Of a stretch of DNA of 24,964 nucleotides, positions 8,089 to 18,920 are shown one piece after another. The notes below the pieces were generated by a model that ran no database searches, had not been told where the DNA came from, and was given only the letters and a program-made list of their open reading frames with translations. The stretch's first letter is position 1; every line of letters begins with the position of its first letter. The translations under genes were made by a program, and so were the position numbers. The stretch comes from Priapulus caudatus (taxonomy: Eukaryota > Priapulida > Priapulimorpha > Priapulimorphida > Priapulidae), in assembly GCF_000485595.1 (NCBI RefSeq), contig NW_014577317.1:195711-220674 (forward strand), given 5' to 3'.

Positions 8089-11000
8089 TTAGGTGACGGG
8101 CAAGCTACCAACACCAAACTCTGTAGAAAGCATGTCTAATTCTCGCCGTTCCACCAGTTCGTATAGGTCACTACGCAGAGAAAAGAACATGTGTCACATA
8201 AGAACACAATATTACTCACCATGATTACACAGTTCCAGTTCTACAGCTAAATACTGCATGTTAGTCAGAGAAATACTGCACAAGTGTTATAACAAGGTTT
8301 TTTGTGAGGTAGAAATGATTGAGATTGCTTGCATCGTGTCTCTGTGTTCTGAGAGCTAGCGGTGGTGAAGGATGCATGAACGTATCTGCAACAATGCATG
8401 TACCTGCATGCCATTATATTTAGCCAGTAACCATGAGGTGGAGTCTTATAACAAGGTATATTTTGCAAGGTAAAAACGTTTGAGATCGCTTGCCTCAGGT
8501 GTTCTGAGAGCTAGCGGTGGCGCAGGATGCGTGAACGTACCTGCGACCCATCAGGGAGACGGTCATGCGCAGTGTTGTCCATATGTTGTCAGACATGGCC
8601 GCGCGCTGTCCGCTCGGTCCGATGCCCGACTTCTGCATGTTGAGCGCTGTTAGGAAATGCTCAACCGCCTCTCTGTAACAGAAGTTACCATCGCGCCTGT
8701 GTTAGCAGTTGTGTTCTACAGAACGGACACGTATCTACGCGCGTATCTATTGACCGACACACGCCAGTACACTTGATCCCAGGCATCCACTTAAGTACTA
8801 TCTACACCGTAAAGCCTGCACACATCTGTAAAGTATTGACAGAAACACACTTGCATGTATGAACATACCCACGCATACGCTGTCCCACATGTTCCTGTCA
8901 ACATAGTTCGCAATATTCACTCCACATAAAGTGCTGTTAAAAAGTAAGTGGCCATGATAACCGGTCTTTGAAGGAAATGCTAGCTGTGATGCCCCTCCGT
9001 CTTACCACAGTGCCCTAAAATTTATGACTAAACCAATGGCCACCACTGCTGTACCCTTAAAAATTCAAATTCGACCTTCACACCTGTGCTGACACATGCA
9101 TCATTGCAGTAGAGACTTCTATCTACTACCTGTGAGCTCCTAGGTTTATGCAGCTGATTCCCAGATTGTAGCGCGAACGTATGAAGCCGGGGGAGAGCTG
9201 GAGAGCATGGTCGTATGCGTTGATAGCTTCTTCACTTCTCCCACCATTGGCCATTGTAGCTCCCAATCTATTCCACAACAAGGCATCCTGCCAGATAAAC
9301 AAAATTAGCATTTTTAGACACTTACCTCAACAACCTAGTTAGAGATCGAAAATCAAACTAGGTGAGAAAATAGTGCAGCAAAAAAATTACATCACTGGCA
9401 ATGGTTTGAAGTCAGGCAAGGGAATCGGAATGAAGAAGTGATCTAATAGTTAATAGAAGCATCACTGCTAAATTACACACTTTGTCCAAGCACCCCAGAC
9501 AGTAGAACAATGCTGAAACCACCTGCAGGATATGACACAATTGCAACAAATGTTATTTTAATTTTATTCGATAAAATCAATATCTATAACAGTCAAACCT
9601 GTATATAACATGTATAATAGTTACTGAAGGAAAACGCTCACTGGTGGCCTTTCTAGACAGGTGGGCGTTCTGTAAAGGTGGTTACACCGTGTAACTGCCA
9701 CTCAAGTGAATGGCAAGTGTCCTTTATAGACAGGTGACCACTCTAGACAGGTGACCACTCTAGACAGGTGACCACTCTACAGAGGTGACCACTCTAGACA
9801 GGTGACCACTCTACAGAGGTGGTTTCACAGTACAACTATCACTCAAGGAAAGCACCACAAAAAGTCTTCCAAAGAGATACTTGTCCATTCTATAGAAGGG
9901 CTGACTAATGCATATTCGACTATACACTCCAATTGGGAAAAGAAAGGTTGGTTGTTATAGTACTCTTACATCTGGTCTTGCACTGAGGGCAGCTTTGAAA
10001 CAGTCTATGGCCTTGTCATACTCTCCCGACATGTTGAACAAAACTCCCAATCCACACTGCAACATAATCAAACCATGGTTACGAACCGATATAATAGTAA
10101 CGCCGGCTAAACCAACCCAAGAACGGTTATGTATCATATGGATATCCAGAGTGCAAAACATTCCCATATTTCCAGCAACTTCATTGCAAGAAGTCATCAA
10201 AACATAAAAATATAATAATTATTCATTTTCATGATGGAATGATACACAGAACCAACCTGAATATTAGGATCCAGCTGTTCAGGGTTTTGTCTAGCGGCAG
10301 CCATGAACATGCTTGTAGCTTCCGCATGCTCGGGCCTACAAAAAAACAGACATTCTCAGTATATTTACAGGCATATTTCCAGTCTGCACGAAAAACTTCC
10401 ACCCTCATTTGCCCAGCAGGCCTGTGAAATGTATAATTCACTGGCCCACACTAGGTTTTACAGGCCCGAATCAATGATCATCATATTATGAAAAGAGAAA
10501 CAGAACTCATTGGTGGATTCTTAGAAATTTATTCTTTCATAAAATTAAACAAAAAATTATCCACTTCCCTCTCCCCCATCTCATTGTCACTGCCATCGTA
10601 CTCATCATCATCACGCTCATTCATAATCAGAAAGCTTATTTCGACTTAGAACAGTAACTTAGCCAACACGTTCAAGGCCACGTTGAAAACCAGAACCAGA
10701 AACCGGAAGTTGTTGCAACCTCTAGCGACGACAAACACGCATGGTGTTGACTAGTTACTTCCCCTACTTAAGATCGGGAATATGATGCCCTATCGGTAAA
10801 TATCGGTAAATTTTCATACAAAATATCGGGAATTTCGGTAAATTCTCAGACAGATCATCACATAAAGAAGCTGAAATATCATTAATAGACCATTTACTCC
10901 ATTTTTCTCCACTGGTCCATCGGGCTTGTTCATTTACCAGTTTCATTGGCCCCACGGAAAATTTACTGGCCTCGGATACCGGGCCAGTGGTTAAATTCGC

Positions 11001-12845
11001 AGAGTGCATTTCTTCTGGATATTTGCATTCATGAGTCAAACGTGTTTCTAACGACATAACATAGACAGCATAGCTTCCTGGTTTTGACATGCAATCTTTA
11101 TCTAACCAGTTTCTCCGCATACACAATAATATTAACGCACAGCCTATGACATACCCGCTAAGAAATGAAGATGCGCTCGTGCTCTTGGCACCCTCTTGTG
11201 GCACCAGCGTGCCGTAAGCCGGCTGGTTCTTCAGCCATCGTTTCAGTGTCTCGCACGCCTGATGGTGCATGCCTTCGTTTGTGTAGCTGACGGCTAGAGC
11301 CATCAGTGCCGCATCGTTCTTCTCGTCCAGGTTCAAGCACCTAAAAAAACGTTCATTTTAGTAATAGTAAGGACAGAATTTTGGCAATAAGGCCGACAGA
11401 AACGCCAGCTGCAGAATACACTTGCAGTAGTTGCACATTTTACTGAAAACTAAACAAAGCGAGTAGAAATGCCGCTTACTCATTATTAACAATGTCATTG
11501 GGTATTGAAAGGTAAACTACAAACACTCACTTGATAGCGAATAGAATTCTCTTTTTATAATTGCTGTATAACTATAATGGCAGTTTAAACCACATTTTAC
11601 CGAGTATCAGATTACAATCGATTGCTAGAAGTAATTGCAACTTCTATGAAACCTACTCTAGATCAAAAAATGTTATTAGCAGTTAACACCATTAACATAC
11701 TTCCTCAGTGCAGCAATAGCAGCTGGTTCCTGTTCATTCTCTGCCTGACTTGTGCCAAGGTATTGCCATGCCTACCAACAGAAACGCACAGAAAAAATGC
11801 ACACAAAATTCATGCTGTTCTAATGTGTACAATTACACATTAGTGCAGTACTACAATCAATAGTATTAATAAAGTAATCTGTATTTTTCCATGGTCTCCA
11901 CTAGGTTTGTCACCGAAAAAAAGAGCAGCCAGTATCGGAATATATAGCGAGAATGAATGACATACATCTGCAAATATTAGTGTAAAACTGGCGAGAGCTA
12001 ATAATATATTCATTACAATAATACAAACACATAAAATACAAATACAATAAAAATACATTAATAAGGTATTATTAGCTCTTGCTACCGGAGCCGTCAGGTA
12101 CACATACAACTAGGTCAGGGGCCTGTAGTTTCATCAGAGGGACCGGCCGGTATAGCCGTATTACAGGAGTACCTGTGCGTGTGACGGGTCGGCCTGAACA
12201 GCTGCTTCAAATAGGAGCACGGCGTTGGGCAGGTCTCCTTGCTTCAGCCTCTCCAAGCCCTCGGTAAACGCATTCTTGTGATCAAGCAGAGGATTCTCGT
12301 TCTCAAACTTGTACTCCTAAAATACAAGTTCCTACATATTACCATGGGCATACCTATACACATGATATATATATATATAGAAAGAGAGAGAGACAGAGAG
12401 AGACAGAGGGAGCGAGAGAGAGGAAAGGAAGAAGGAAGGGGAGGGGAGGGAGGGAGGGGAAGAGAGAGAGAAAGAGAAACAGATATAAATTGACATAGAT
12501 ATAGATATGGATATGTGAATATGGATATAGATATGGATATTGATATAGATATAGATATAAATATAGACCTAGATATAGATACATACAGTCCGACCTCCTT
12601 TATCCGGCCACGTCGGGACAAGCACACATCCGGATATGGGATTTGGCCGGATATGAGAGTTATGCTCAAACACAGCATTTCTATGCAGTTCAGTAGGGCT
12701 TATGCATGTGATAATGTATTTACTCATTGCTATGATTATTTGTAACAAACTGTTGTGTTTTATGGTTTATATGAAATGGAAATAAAATTAAATAAAACAG
12801 AAATTTTGCCGGAAGCATAGCGGACACGAGCGGACAACACACACA

Positions 12846-12877
<32 letters not shown>

Positions 12878-15800
12878 CACACACAAACACACGTACGGTT
12901 GGTACATCTCACGAGTTTTGAGTGAGCTTTGAGCGACATTTTTAGGTGGAAATGAATGAAAAACAGAGAACATACACTGCGAGATCGCAGCCGGTTAATA
13001 CAGATTTCCGGATAACGGATGACCGGATAAAGGAGGTCGAACTGTATATAGATATATCTGATATATAGTGTCTAGATATGTTCACGATATTACCAAATGA
13101 CACAGCAATGCTTTGATTCTTCTCACACTGCAGTCTCGCTCACCACTGGCTCCTGGCATTTATCTATTATGAACAATGAATTTTACCAAACGAGAATAAG
13201 AAGTCACCTTGTATTGGTTCACTGTTTCCTCAAAGTCAGACAACCATGGATGTTCCTCAGCACTATTGCTGTAAAAGAGTCAGTAATAGTTGATTAGCAA
13301 TGATACCTTTGTTATAACCACTCGTTAATTTTTAACCCATCAATTGAGATGTGTATCTGGCATGGTTACTAAGCAGCTCTAGCAATCACTGTTGCAATAG
13401 GATAGTCTAAAAACAATGGTTGGCAACAAAGTCCTGTGAAGTTGACAATTTGGCACATGTGAAAAATGTATATAGGCTTGTCTAGCTTTTCTGACATAGT
13501 GAAGATATTTAAGAGGAAGCATGGTTAACTCATTCAGAGAGATCAACATCTACGGTATCCTCAATTATATCATTAGAAAATGTGTGTCAGTGTGACGTCA
13601 ACACAGAAGCCACGTACTGTGCTAATGTTTCCCATTCTTTCTGTAGCCTTTCCCAGAAATCAACATCTGCCTCCTCAGTTCTAACCGGCGCTTGTGCAGA
13701 CTCAAACTCCCTCGTCCACTGCTCCGGATTCGAACTACTTTGCTGCAAATAATATGCATATAGCTACAGTCAAATATGTATATATAGGGTCACTCAGGGG
13801 AAACCTCAAGTATCCTTTGTAGACTCGTGAGCGTTATAGTAAAGGCTTTACTTTATGACTGCCAGTCAATAGAAATGCTGAAGGTGTCCTTTGTAAGCAG
13901 GTGTTCGTTTTACAGAGTGTATATCAACGATACACTCATGTGCCTTTTACTCTTTACTAGCTAACGTTGACTAGTGAACTACAACAAAAAATACATTATG
14001 CATTTACTGTTTTCTTAGAGAATTCGTCAACCCATTTATCTGCCTGGTCCGTCGTTTTCACTTGTCCAGTTTTATCGAATGTGACATCCCCATCTCCTAC
14101 CTTCCCAATGAACTTCATGAACTACAAAACAATTTGAATCGAGATGGTTATAGTAAGAACTGAATAATGTTGGTGTGACGCTCTACTCATTCTGCAATAT
14201 TTTACGATAAATCTAGATAATCGTTAAAACTACAGAGGAGACATCCTTAGACATCGGCATTTCGGTAGACGTTCCAAAATAAGTACACTCATCAAGAAAA
14301 AAAAACGTGTGAGGTGTATGAGAAACAGACACAACTCTACTATAACGTGTCGAGATACCTCTGTTTCCGAGAACTTTGGGTCGTCTACACTGCCCAGCAA
14401 CTCGTTGGCTGCTCTCTGTAGTTCAGTATCATCTTGGGCTTTGTACTCCTGTAGCCACTGACCTTCTGCCTCCTGAAGATCGGTATCCAACCTACATGAA
14501 AATGAACAAAGTCACGTCTGTCGTCTAGAAAGTTCCATCTGAGAATAACCTGGGAAGATTTTAGAAGTAGAATGCGAATAAATGTTCTTCTCTGTAAGCT
14601 TTCCTGATTGCTGTGAGCATCTAGCAATAATAGTTTAATTGTTATTTATAGTAGATATTAGTGTTGTCAATCAGTTGTAATTTCGTAATCCATCATCAGT
14701 TGGACCCAAGTAACCGATGATCGGTTACAATCGGTTACTCGGGATGTTGAATGCCTGCGTGTGCGTAACGTCATGTGCATGTTCGTGTGTGCATGTATGT
14801 GCTTGTTTAGCCAGCGTATAAAATCCCTAGTGTGTCCTAGGCTTTAGCCCCTCAACAGGAAGTATCTGCGGCGAATGTCGGGTGATTCCCGAACTAAAAT
14901 AACAATGATATCTCGGATTCTCATCAGTTTTCCAAGTTTTCTTGTTCAAGTTTTACTTTAAGTTTTTTTTTCCGATGAAATTGATTATGGATTTTGATAA
15001 CCAAGCGCTTGGTTTGAGCCACTGTTCAACCGATGATCGAGTATAATCGATGATCGAGTATAATCGATGATCGTGACATCACTAGTAGTTATTGCCAGGT
15101 TTATGCTGACAGTAAGGGTAGCTACCACTCGGGTTCTTTCTCAGTCTGCTCCAAGTACTCCTCTGCCCACTTTGTGTCGTGAATAACACCCGGATTAAGC
15201 ATCTGACTTCGCTCCTGGTTGAACTCCTGTCGACAGCAATTCGTTACGATAATGAATGAAGTAACAAATAATGCCAAGTAGTAAACGCTCTCAATGTCAT
15301 ATACACTCGTGAAATCAAATAGTATTTCTGCAGTACGTATATTATATCAGAGCGTGCTGTATTCAGTTGGTGACGTTACCGTCTGCAACTAAATCCCAAC
15401 TTTTAATCAGAGAATGTATTTTGTACGATACTTGAATGACATGTACAAACTACAACAAATAATCTACCTGCGTCCAGTCAGAGTCAGGGATGTTCCCATC
15501 TTCCATTAATAATTCGGCAGCCCAGCTTTGAGCTGCATCTCCAGTTGTTAGGGCTGCTATTCCTGGTGCTAGAAGTTGATAGAAAACCATGAAAACCAAT
15601 CGCCTCAGGTGATAGATAATTCACTCGATAATTTTCTGAAAGGATTATATTATTTCAAATACAATAATAATTATCATGTCTTAAATAATCATCGCTATCA
15701 GCATTAGCATCGACACATTTGTTTGTTCATGATGCAGGGGCCTATCATTAGAAACGTCTTAAACCATTACGAATATCATAAGTCTCAAATATCATAACTT

Positions 15801-16633
15801 TGATACTTCTCGTCAACAGTTATATCATTTTAGACTTGTAATGCCCTCACTACATGTGTTCCTGACAATGGCTGCTAGTTATATATCAGGTAGGAGGTCA
15901 CCTGTGAGCGGTGCATGTCTGTGCCTCCCATCCTCTATTTCTCTCATCTCTTGCAGGAGAGTATCCATTCTGAAGGAGCGCGGAGCAGAACATACTTGCT
16001 GGTCCGCCAAGAACTCATTCACAAGCTGCTGTAGAAATAAATGAGTAATGTTACCATTTGTGGCTTCATGCTGAATATCCATGATAATTCCCTCCCTTTA
16101 CAGGCTGCCAGGTTGCCAAAATTTGCCTCACATCATTTTTGCAAACTGTAATCACTAACTTCCGGATTCAACCAGACTTTCTACTTAATGACTCTTAATG
16201 AAATCATTATGAAATTTAAAGATTAAATTATGCCATGCCATAATGCAATCAAACACCTCAAGCTGTTCCTTACAAAATTACACTTTACCCTAACCTACCC
16301 ATTGAATATATCCTAAAACAGGTGTTGTGATCTATCATGGCAATTCCACTTTTAATTAACCTACATGCCAGTTCCAATTGTAAATACAAAATTTAGATTT
16401 TTTACAAAAAAAGACATTCTGGTATAAAATGATACTACAGGGACCTGCATTGTGGCTACTGGTACCTTCTCGTCACCAATTTGTGCTAGTGAGCCACGTT
16501 GTGGGAATGCAGCACTGCGACCGGACTTGAGTCCCTCCTGGGAAAATGCTCTGTCTTGTGTGAAATGTGACGTCAGCTTCATTAGAGGATTAGCCATCCC
16601 ACACTCACCATCTACCAGCTCTCGCATCGCCAT
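8089..16633 (-). CDS. PEX5: PEX5, peroxisomal targeting signal receptor (complete, 16 coding exons)
   Basis: PEX5 is the cytosolic shuttle receptor that binds C-terminal PTS1 signals and docks on PEX14/PEX13. Coding exons, 5' to 3': 16633-16466, 16028-15902, 15568-15468, 15226-15126, 14491-14359, 14121-14008, 13742-13618, 13268-13208, 12316-12173, 11771-11701, 11340-11155, 10335-10257, 10056-9970, 9287-9130, 8672-8541, 8170-8089. All introns are GT-AG, phases agree, and the sum is 1869 bp (622 residues plus stop). The start [12 protein letters not shown] matches vertebrate PEX5 and keeps Cys11, the export ubiquitination site. LVNEF is at 58-62. WxxxF/Y motifs start at W130, W152, W178, W240 and W257, and W114 has Leu instead of F/Y. 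A PEX7-binding box (VDDPKF...FMKF) lies at about 201-214. The TPR domain is about 319-595, with PTS1-contact-type Asn at 403, 478, 505, 513, 540 and 547. Human isoforms are 602-639 residues. Exon 1 could instead end 21 bases later in phase, but the chosen donor gives the conserved spacing to LVNEF. Confidence 0.95.
8287..8547 (-). repeat. Direct duplication around the PEX5 exon 15 donor
   Basis: Copies at 8287-8391 and 8446-8547 share TTATAACAAGG, GTTCTGAGAGCTAGCGGTGG and GATGC(A/G)TGAACGTA. The 8446-8547 copy includes the last few bases of exon 15 and its GT donor. In the other copy the corresponding donor reads AT instead of GT. Both lie in the last intron or at its border. Confidence 0.8.
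9590..9905. mobile_element. Possible Tc/mariner-type MITE with minisatellite core
   Basis: The left end CAGTCAAACCTGTATATA and an approximate inverted counterpart at about 9885-9905 (...CTATAGAAGGGCTGACTA) suggest a small element in the PEX5 intron between exons 13 and 14. The core holds a 17-bp minisatellite, unit AGACAGGTGACCACTCT, in about 5.5 copies at 9727-9820. A relative with the same CAGTCAAA start lies at 13767. The boundaries are approximate. Confidence 0.5.
12376..12590. repeat. Polypurine tract and GATATA microsatellite
   Basis: About 100 bp of nearly pure purine on the plus strand (GA, GGA and GGGA units, 12376-12478) is followed by about 100 bp of (GATATA)n-type repeat. Both are in the PEX5 intron between exons 8 and 9, immediately left of the Tigger-like MITE. 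Open frames across it are low-complexity. Confidence 0.9.
12596..13044. mobile_element. Tigger/pogo-like MITE, 449 bp
   Basis: The ends are inverted repeats of 22 bp with one mismatch (left CAGTCCGACCTCC, right GGAGGTCGAACTG, with TATCCGG inside) and are flanked by TA on both sides. This is the usual form of pogo/Tigger-type Tc1-mariner non-autonomous elements. Further CCGGATA motifs lie inside both ends. An (ACGC)n/(AC)n microsatellite at about 12838-12892 sits in the middle. It is inserted in a PEX5 intron and has no transposase. Confidence 0.8.
13767..13930. mobile_element. Diverged fragment related to the 9590 element
   Basis: It starts TA-CAGTCAAATATGTATATATA and continues with diverged GGTGTCCTTTGTA and AGGTGTTCGTTTTACAG segments resembling the 9590 element. 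It lies in the intron between PEX5 exons 6 and 7. The right end is not defined. Confidence 0.45.
14659..15084. mobile_element. hAT-like MITE in PEX5 intron, 426 bp
   Basis: The ends TAGTGTTGTCA (left) and TGACATCACTA (right) are inverted with one mismatch. The flanks GTAGATAT (14651-14658) and GTAGTTAT (15085-15092) match at 7 of 8 bases, as expected for an aged hAT target duplication. Both subterminal regions carry GATGATCG/ATCGGTTA-type repeats. It lies between PEX5 exons 4 and 5 and has no coding capacity. Confidence 0.75.
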
Positions 16634-16671
16634 GGCGACTGTTGGCTTCGTAACAAGTAGCTGAATTTCAC
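16634..16671 (-). other. PEX5: PEX5 5' UTR part of first coding exon, with acceptor
   Basis: The minus strand reads a pyrimidine-rich tract ending AATTTCAACTTCAG just above 16671, then 38 bases to the start ATG at 16633. This suggests that a noncoding first exon lies upstream, probably near the divergent promoter at 17.2-17.3 kb, as in other animal PEX5 genes. I did not identify its donor with confidence. Confidence 0.5.
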
Positions 16672-17214
16672 CTGAAGTTGAAATTAAAAGTATTATTATC
16701 ATCATTGAACTTCCTGTTAAACAGAAATCTCTGTGGATAGGGTGGAAGTTGAGGCTGTCTCTGGTAAATATATCCATGTAAATACCGTAAGATCAGACAC
16801 TTGTGGGGATATTTATTTGGGGGACGATCTGCCCTGGCACTGGCAGTGCATCAGTATTATAAGTATAAGAAAACAAAAGCATCGTGCAGTAGGACTTGAA
16901 TTTGGCGAGAACGGAGTAGAGAGCAGACTTGGGGTCACTCAGTCTCTGAGTTAGAGCACTGCCTCAGCACAACAGTCAACAGTCAACAGACTGAGTGACA
17001 GTGACTGAGTGAGTGATCAGTCACGGGCACTGAGATTTTACATTTTATCATTATATATTTATTAAATATTATGCCAATAGGCCTACCTAAATTCTACATC
17101 TTTATCTTCACAACTAATATACAAACACACACGCTCTCGTAGCCTACCTACACTAAATAAAGTGCATCAGGCTGAACAAAACCTTCTGTTTTTATTATTT
17201 CCTTCCATCACAAA

Positions 17215-17306
17215 CAAGTGTACAGCTTCCGGTGTGTGGGTGCGCCACCTTGCGTTCGTTATTGATAGCCATTTTGGTCGTTTCTGTTGTTCCGTTAGAG
17301 AAAGTT
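17215..17306. promoter_or_regulatory. Candidate bidirectional promoter
   Basis: This is a compact region between PEX5 (minus) and the plus-strand exon at 17307. It contains CTTCCGG (an ETS-type CCGGAAG on the minus strand) near 17226-17232 and GCCATTTTG, a YY1-type motif, near 17268. No TATA box is obvious. Divergent housekeeping promoters often combine ETS and YY1 motifs. The assignment is inferred from motifs and gene arrangement only. Confidence 0.45.
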
Positions 17307-17322
17307 ATGAGCACGAATTCCG
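17307..17322 (+). CDS. Possible first exon of a divergent plus-strand transcript
   Basis: ATGAGCACGAATTCCG (M-S-T-N-S plus one base) is followed directly by a strong GTAAGT donor. It may be the first exon of the transcript that contains CLIC. Spliced to the acceptor at 19381-19383 it would give a short upstream frame that stops after M-S-T-N-S-G-A-S, so the exon would then act as a 5' leader with an upstream ORF. It could also belong to another gene whose next exon lies elsewhere. Confidence 0.35.
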
Positions 17323-17524
17323 GTAAGTTAGTGTCCTGCATTTATGAGACTATATGTCCAGCAGTGTGTTGTGTGGTAATTACTTGTGTTTCTTAACATT
17401 CTTCCATGGGCTATGGTGTAGCTACGTTATAATTATGTGTTGAGTCAATTTACCAACTACCGTGCACGGCGTGTCGCCGTGTGTCACTGTGTGTACCTAG
17501 TTTACAATCTGGCGCAATGTGAAA

Positions 17525-18512
17525 CACAGGCACTTGGAACATCTCAATAAAATAAAAAAATGTAAACACGAAATGTATTTACTACCAAAGTCTTAATGTT
17601 TCTCTACTCTATTTCGCCTATTATTGCCGATAATTACCCGTAAATGCCAGTCAAATGCTCCTCTGCAACACACTGTCACACAACTCACAAGTACACCGCA
17701 CGCCTGCCCGCCCTGTGCACAAACAACATGAATAAGAGAGCAGGTAGGAAAGCGTGATCGCAAAATTCGCTTGACGCTCGCTTCATTTCACACGACTACA
17801 GAACGAAAACACACCAAACAGCCTCCATCTGGCCTCTTGGATCTATCTGTAGCTAAATGTTCACTTGTTCGAATTATAACTGTCCTTTGTTCTTGCCTGC
17901 TCCCGCCAGAGATATCTCGTGAAATCCTGCAGGAAATGTTCTCTCCGTGGAAATGTAAAGAGTACGTATCATCCGAAAATCCCTAACGGCGCTACTTTCG
18001 ATCGATCACTGTAGTCGTGTGTGTGTGTGTGTGTGACGTCATGCCTGCGTGCATTATGCTTGGCTTGGCGGGCCTCGAAACGGAGGCTCGGAGGCAGGCA
18101 GCAGCTCATCCCGGCATGCAATGCGCCCCATTACTCGTGTATAAACAAACATCTCGTCCTCTTTACATTTTCGCGGAGAGAACATTTTCTGCAGGATTTC
18201 ACGATATATCTCTGGCACCAAGGTGGAGGCTGTTTAGTGTGTTTTCGTTCTGTAGTCGTGTGAAATGAAGCGAGCGTCGAGCGAATTTTGCGATCACTCT
18301 TTCCTACCTGCTCTCTTATTCATGTTGTTTGTGCATAGGGCGGGCGTGCGCTGTACTTGTGTGTTGCAGATGAGCATTTGATCGCCATTTACGGGTAATT
18401 ATCGGCAATAATAGGCGAAATAGAGTAGAGAAACATTAAGACTGGTGTAGTAAATACATTTCGTATTTATTTACCATTATTTGTTTTAATTGAGATGTTC
18501 CAAGTGCCTGTG
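17525..18512. mobile_element. Foldback (hAT-type) element with long inverted arms, 988 bp
   Basis: The left end CACAGGCACTTGGAACATC and right end GATGTTCCAAGTGCCTGTG are perfect inverted repeats. The inverted similarity continues for roughly 350-400 bp on each side (for example a GAAATCCTGCAG block near 17922 matching CTGCAGGATTTC near 18190). About 80 bp near 17838-17905 is present only in the left arm. A perfect 8-bp direct repeat ATGTGAAA flanks it (17517-17524 and 18513-18520), fitting hAT (or P) type transposition. The centre holds a GT microsatellite near 18016-18034. Open frames inside are not conserved between arms. It lies in the presumed first intron upstream of CLIC. Confidence 0.9.
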
Positions 18513-18920
18513 ATGTGAAAGACTCAATCAGTGAATGAATGGTACATCATCATCATGATCATGCTTAGCGCACCGTAAGATAGTTATACGTTGTAGATTG
18601 GATAGATATTCTATTATAAGTATGGATATAATAATGTAACACATTATAAGTGCATCTATCATAAAATAATGTATTGATTTACATGATCTACCACAAAGTG
18701 ATGCACAATTTCCCCAATTTTGTAGTGATGCATATAACAATAACTTGTGAATAACTACACTGCCATTGGCAAATAACTATAGCTGGAGGACTTATACATG
18801 TATATAATTACTAAATTTGTACTGTTAAATTTGTTATAAACAATAAATAAAACGAGAATTCGTGTTCAAGTTCAAAGTTTAAAATGTTAATTGTCCTTCA
18901 GCAATAGAAAATCACAGCCA
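18513..18920. other. Noncoding stretch between foldback element and hairpin
   Basis: This is AT-rich with no recognised gene or repeat. It is probably intronic or upstream of CLIC. Confidence 0.4.

Noticed and set aside
9727-9820. CRISPR-like regular repeats
   Set aside because: The repeats are contiguous with no unique spacers. This is a minisatellite in a eukaryotic intron.
10764-11154. Extension of the PEX5 exon 11 frame to 190 codons
   Set aside because: The extra codons are intronic. A GG-GTATGT donor at 11155 and exon 12 at 10335 restore the conserved TPR sequence in phase.
16440-16465. Longer PEX5 exon 1 ending at a CAG-GTCCCT donor, adding VPVATMQ
   Set aside because: It is in phase, but the shorter GAGAAG-GTACCA donor gives the spacing to LVNEF seen in other PEX5 proteins. 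It remains possible as a minor variant.
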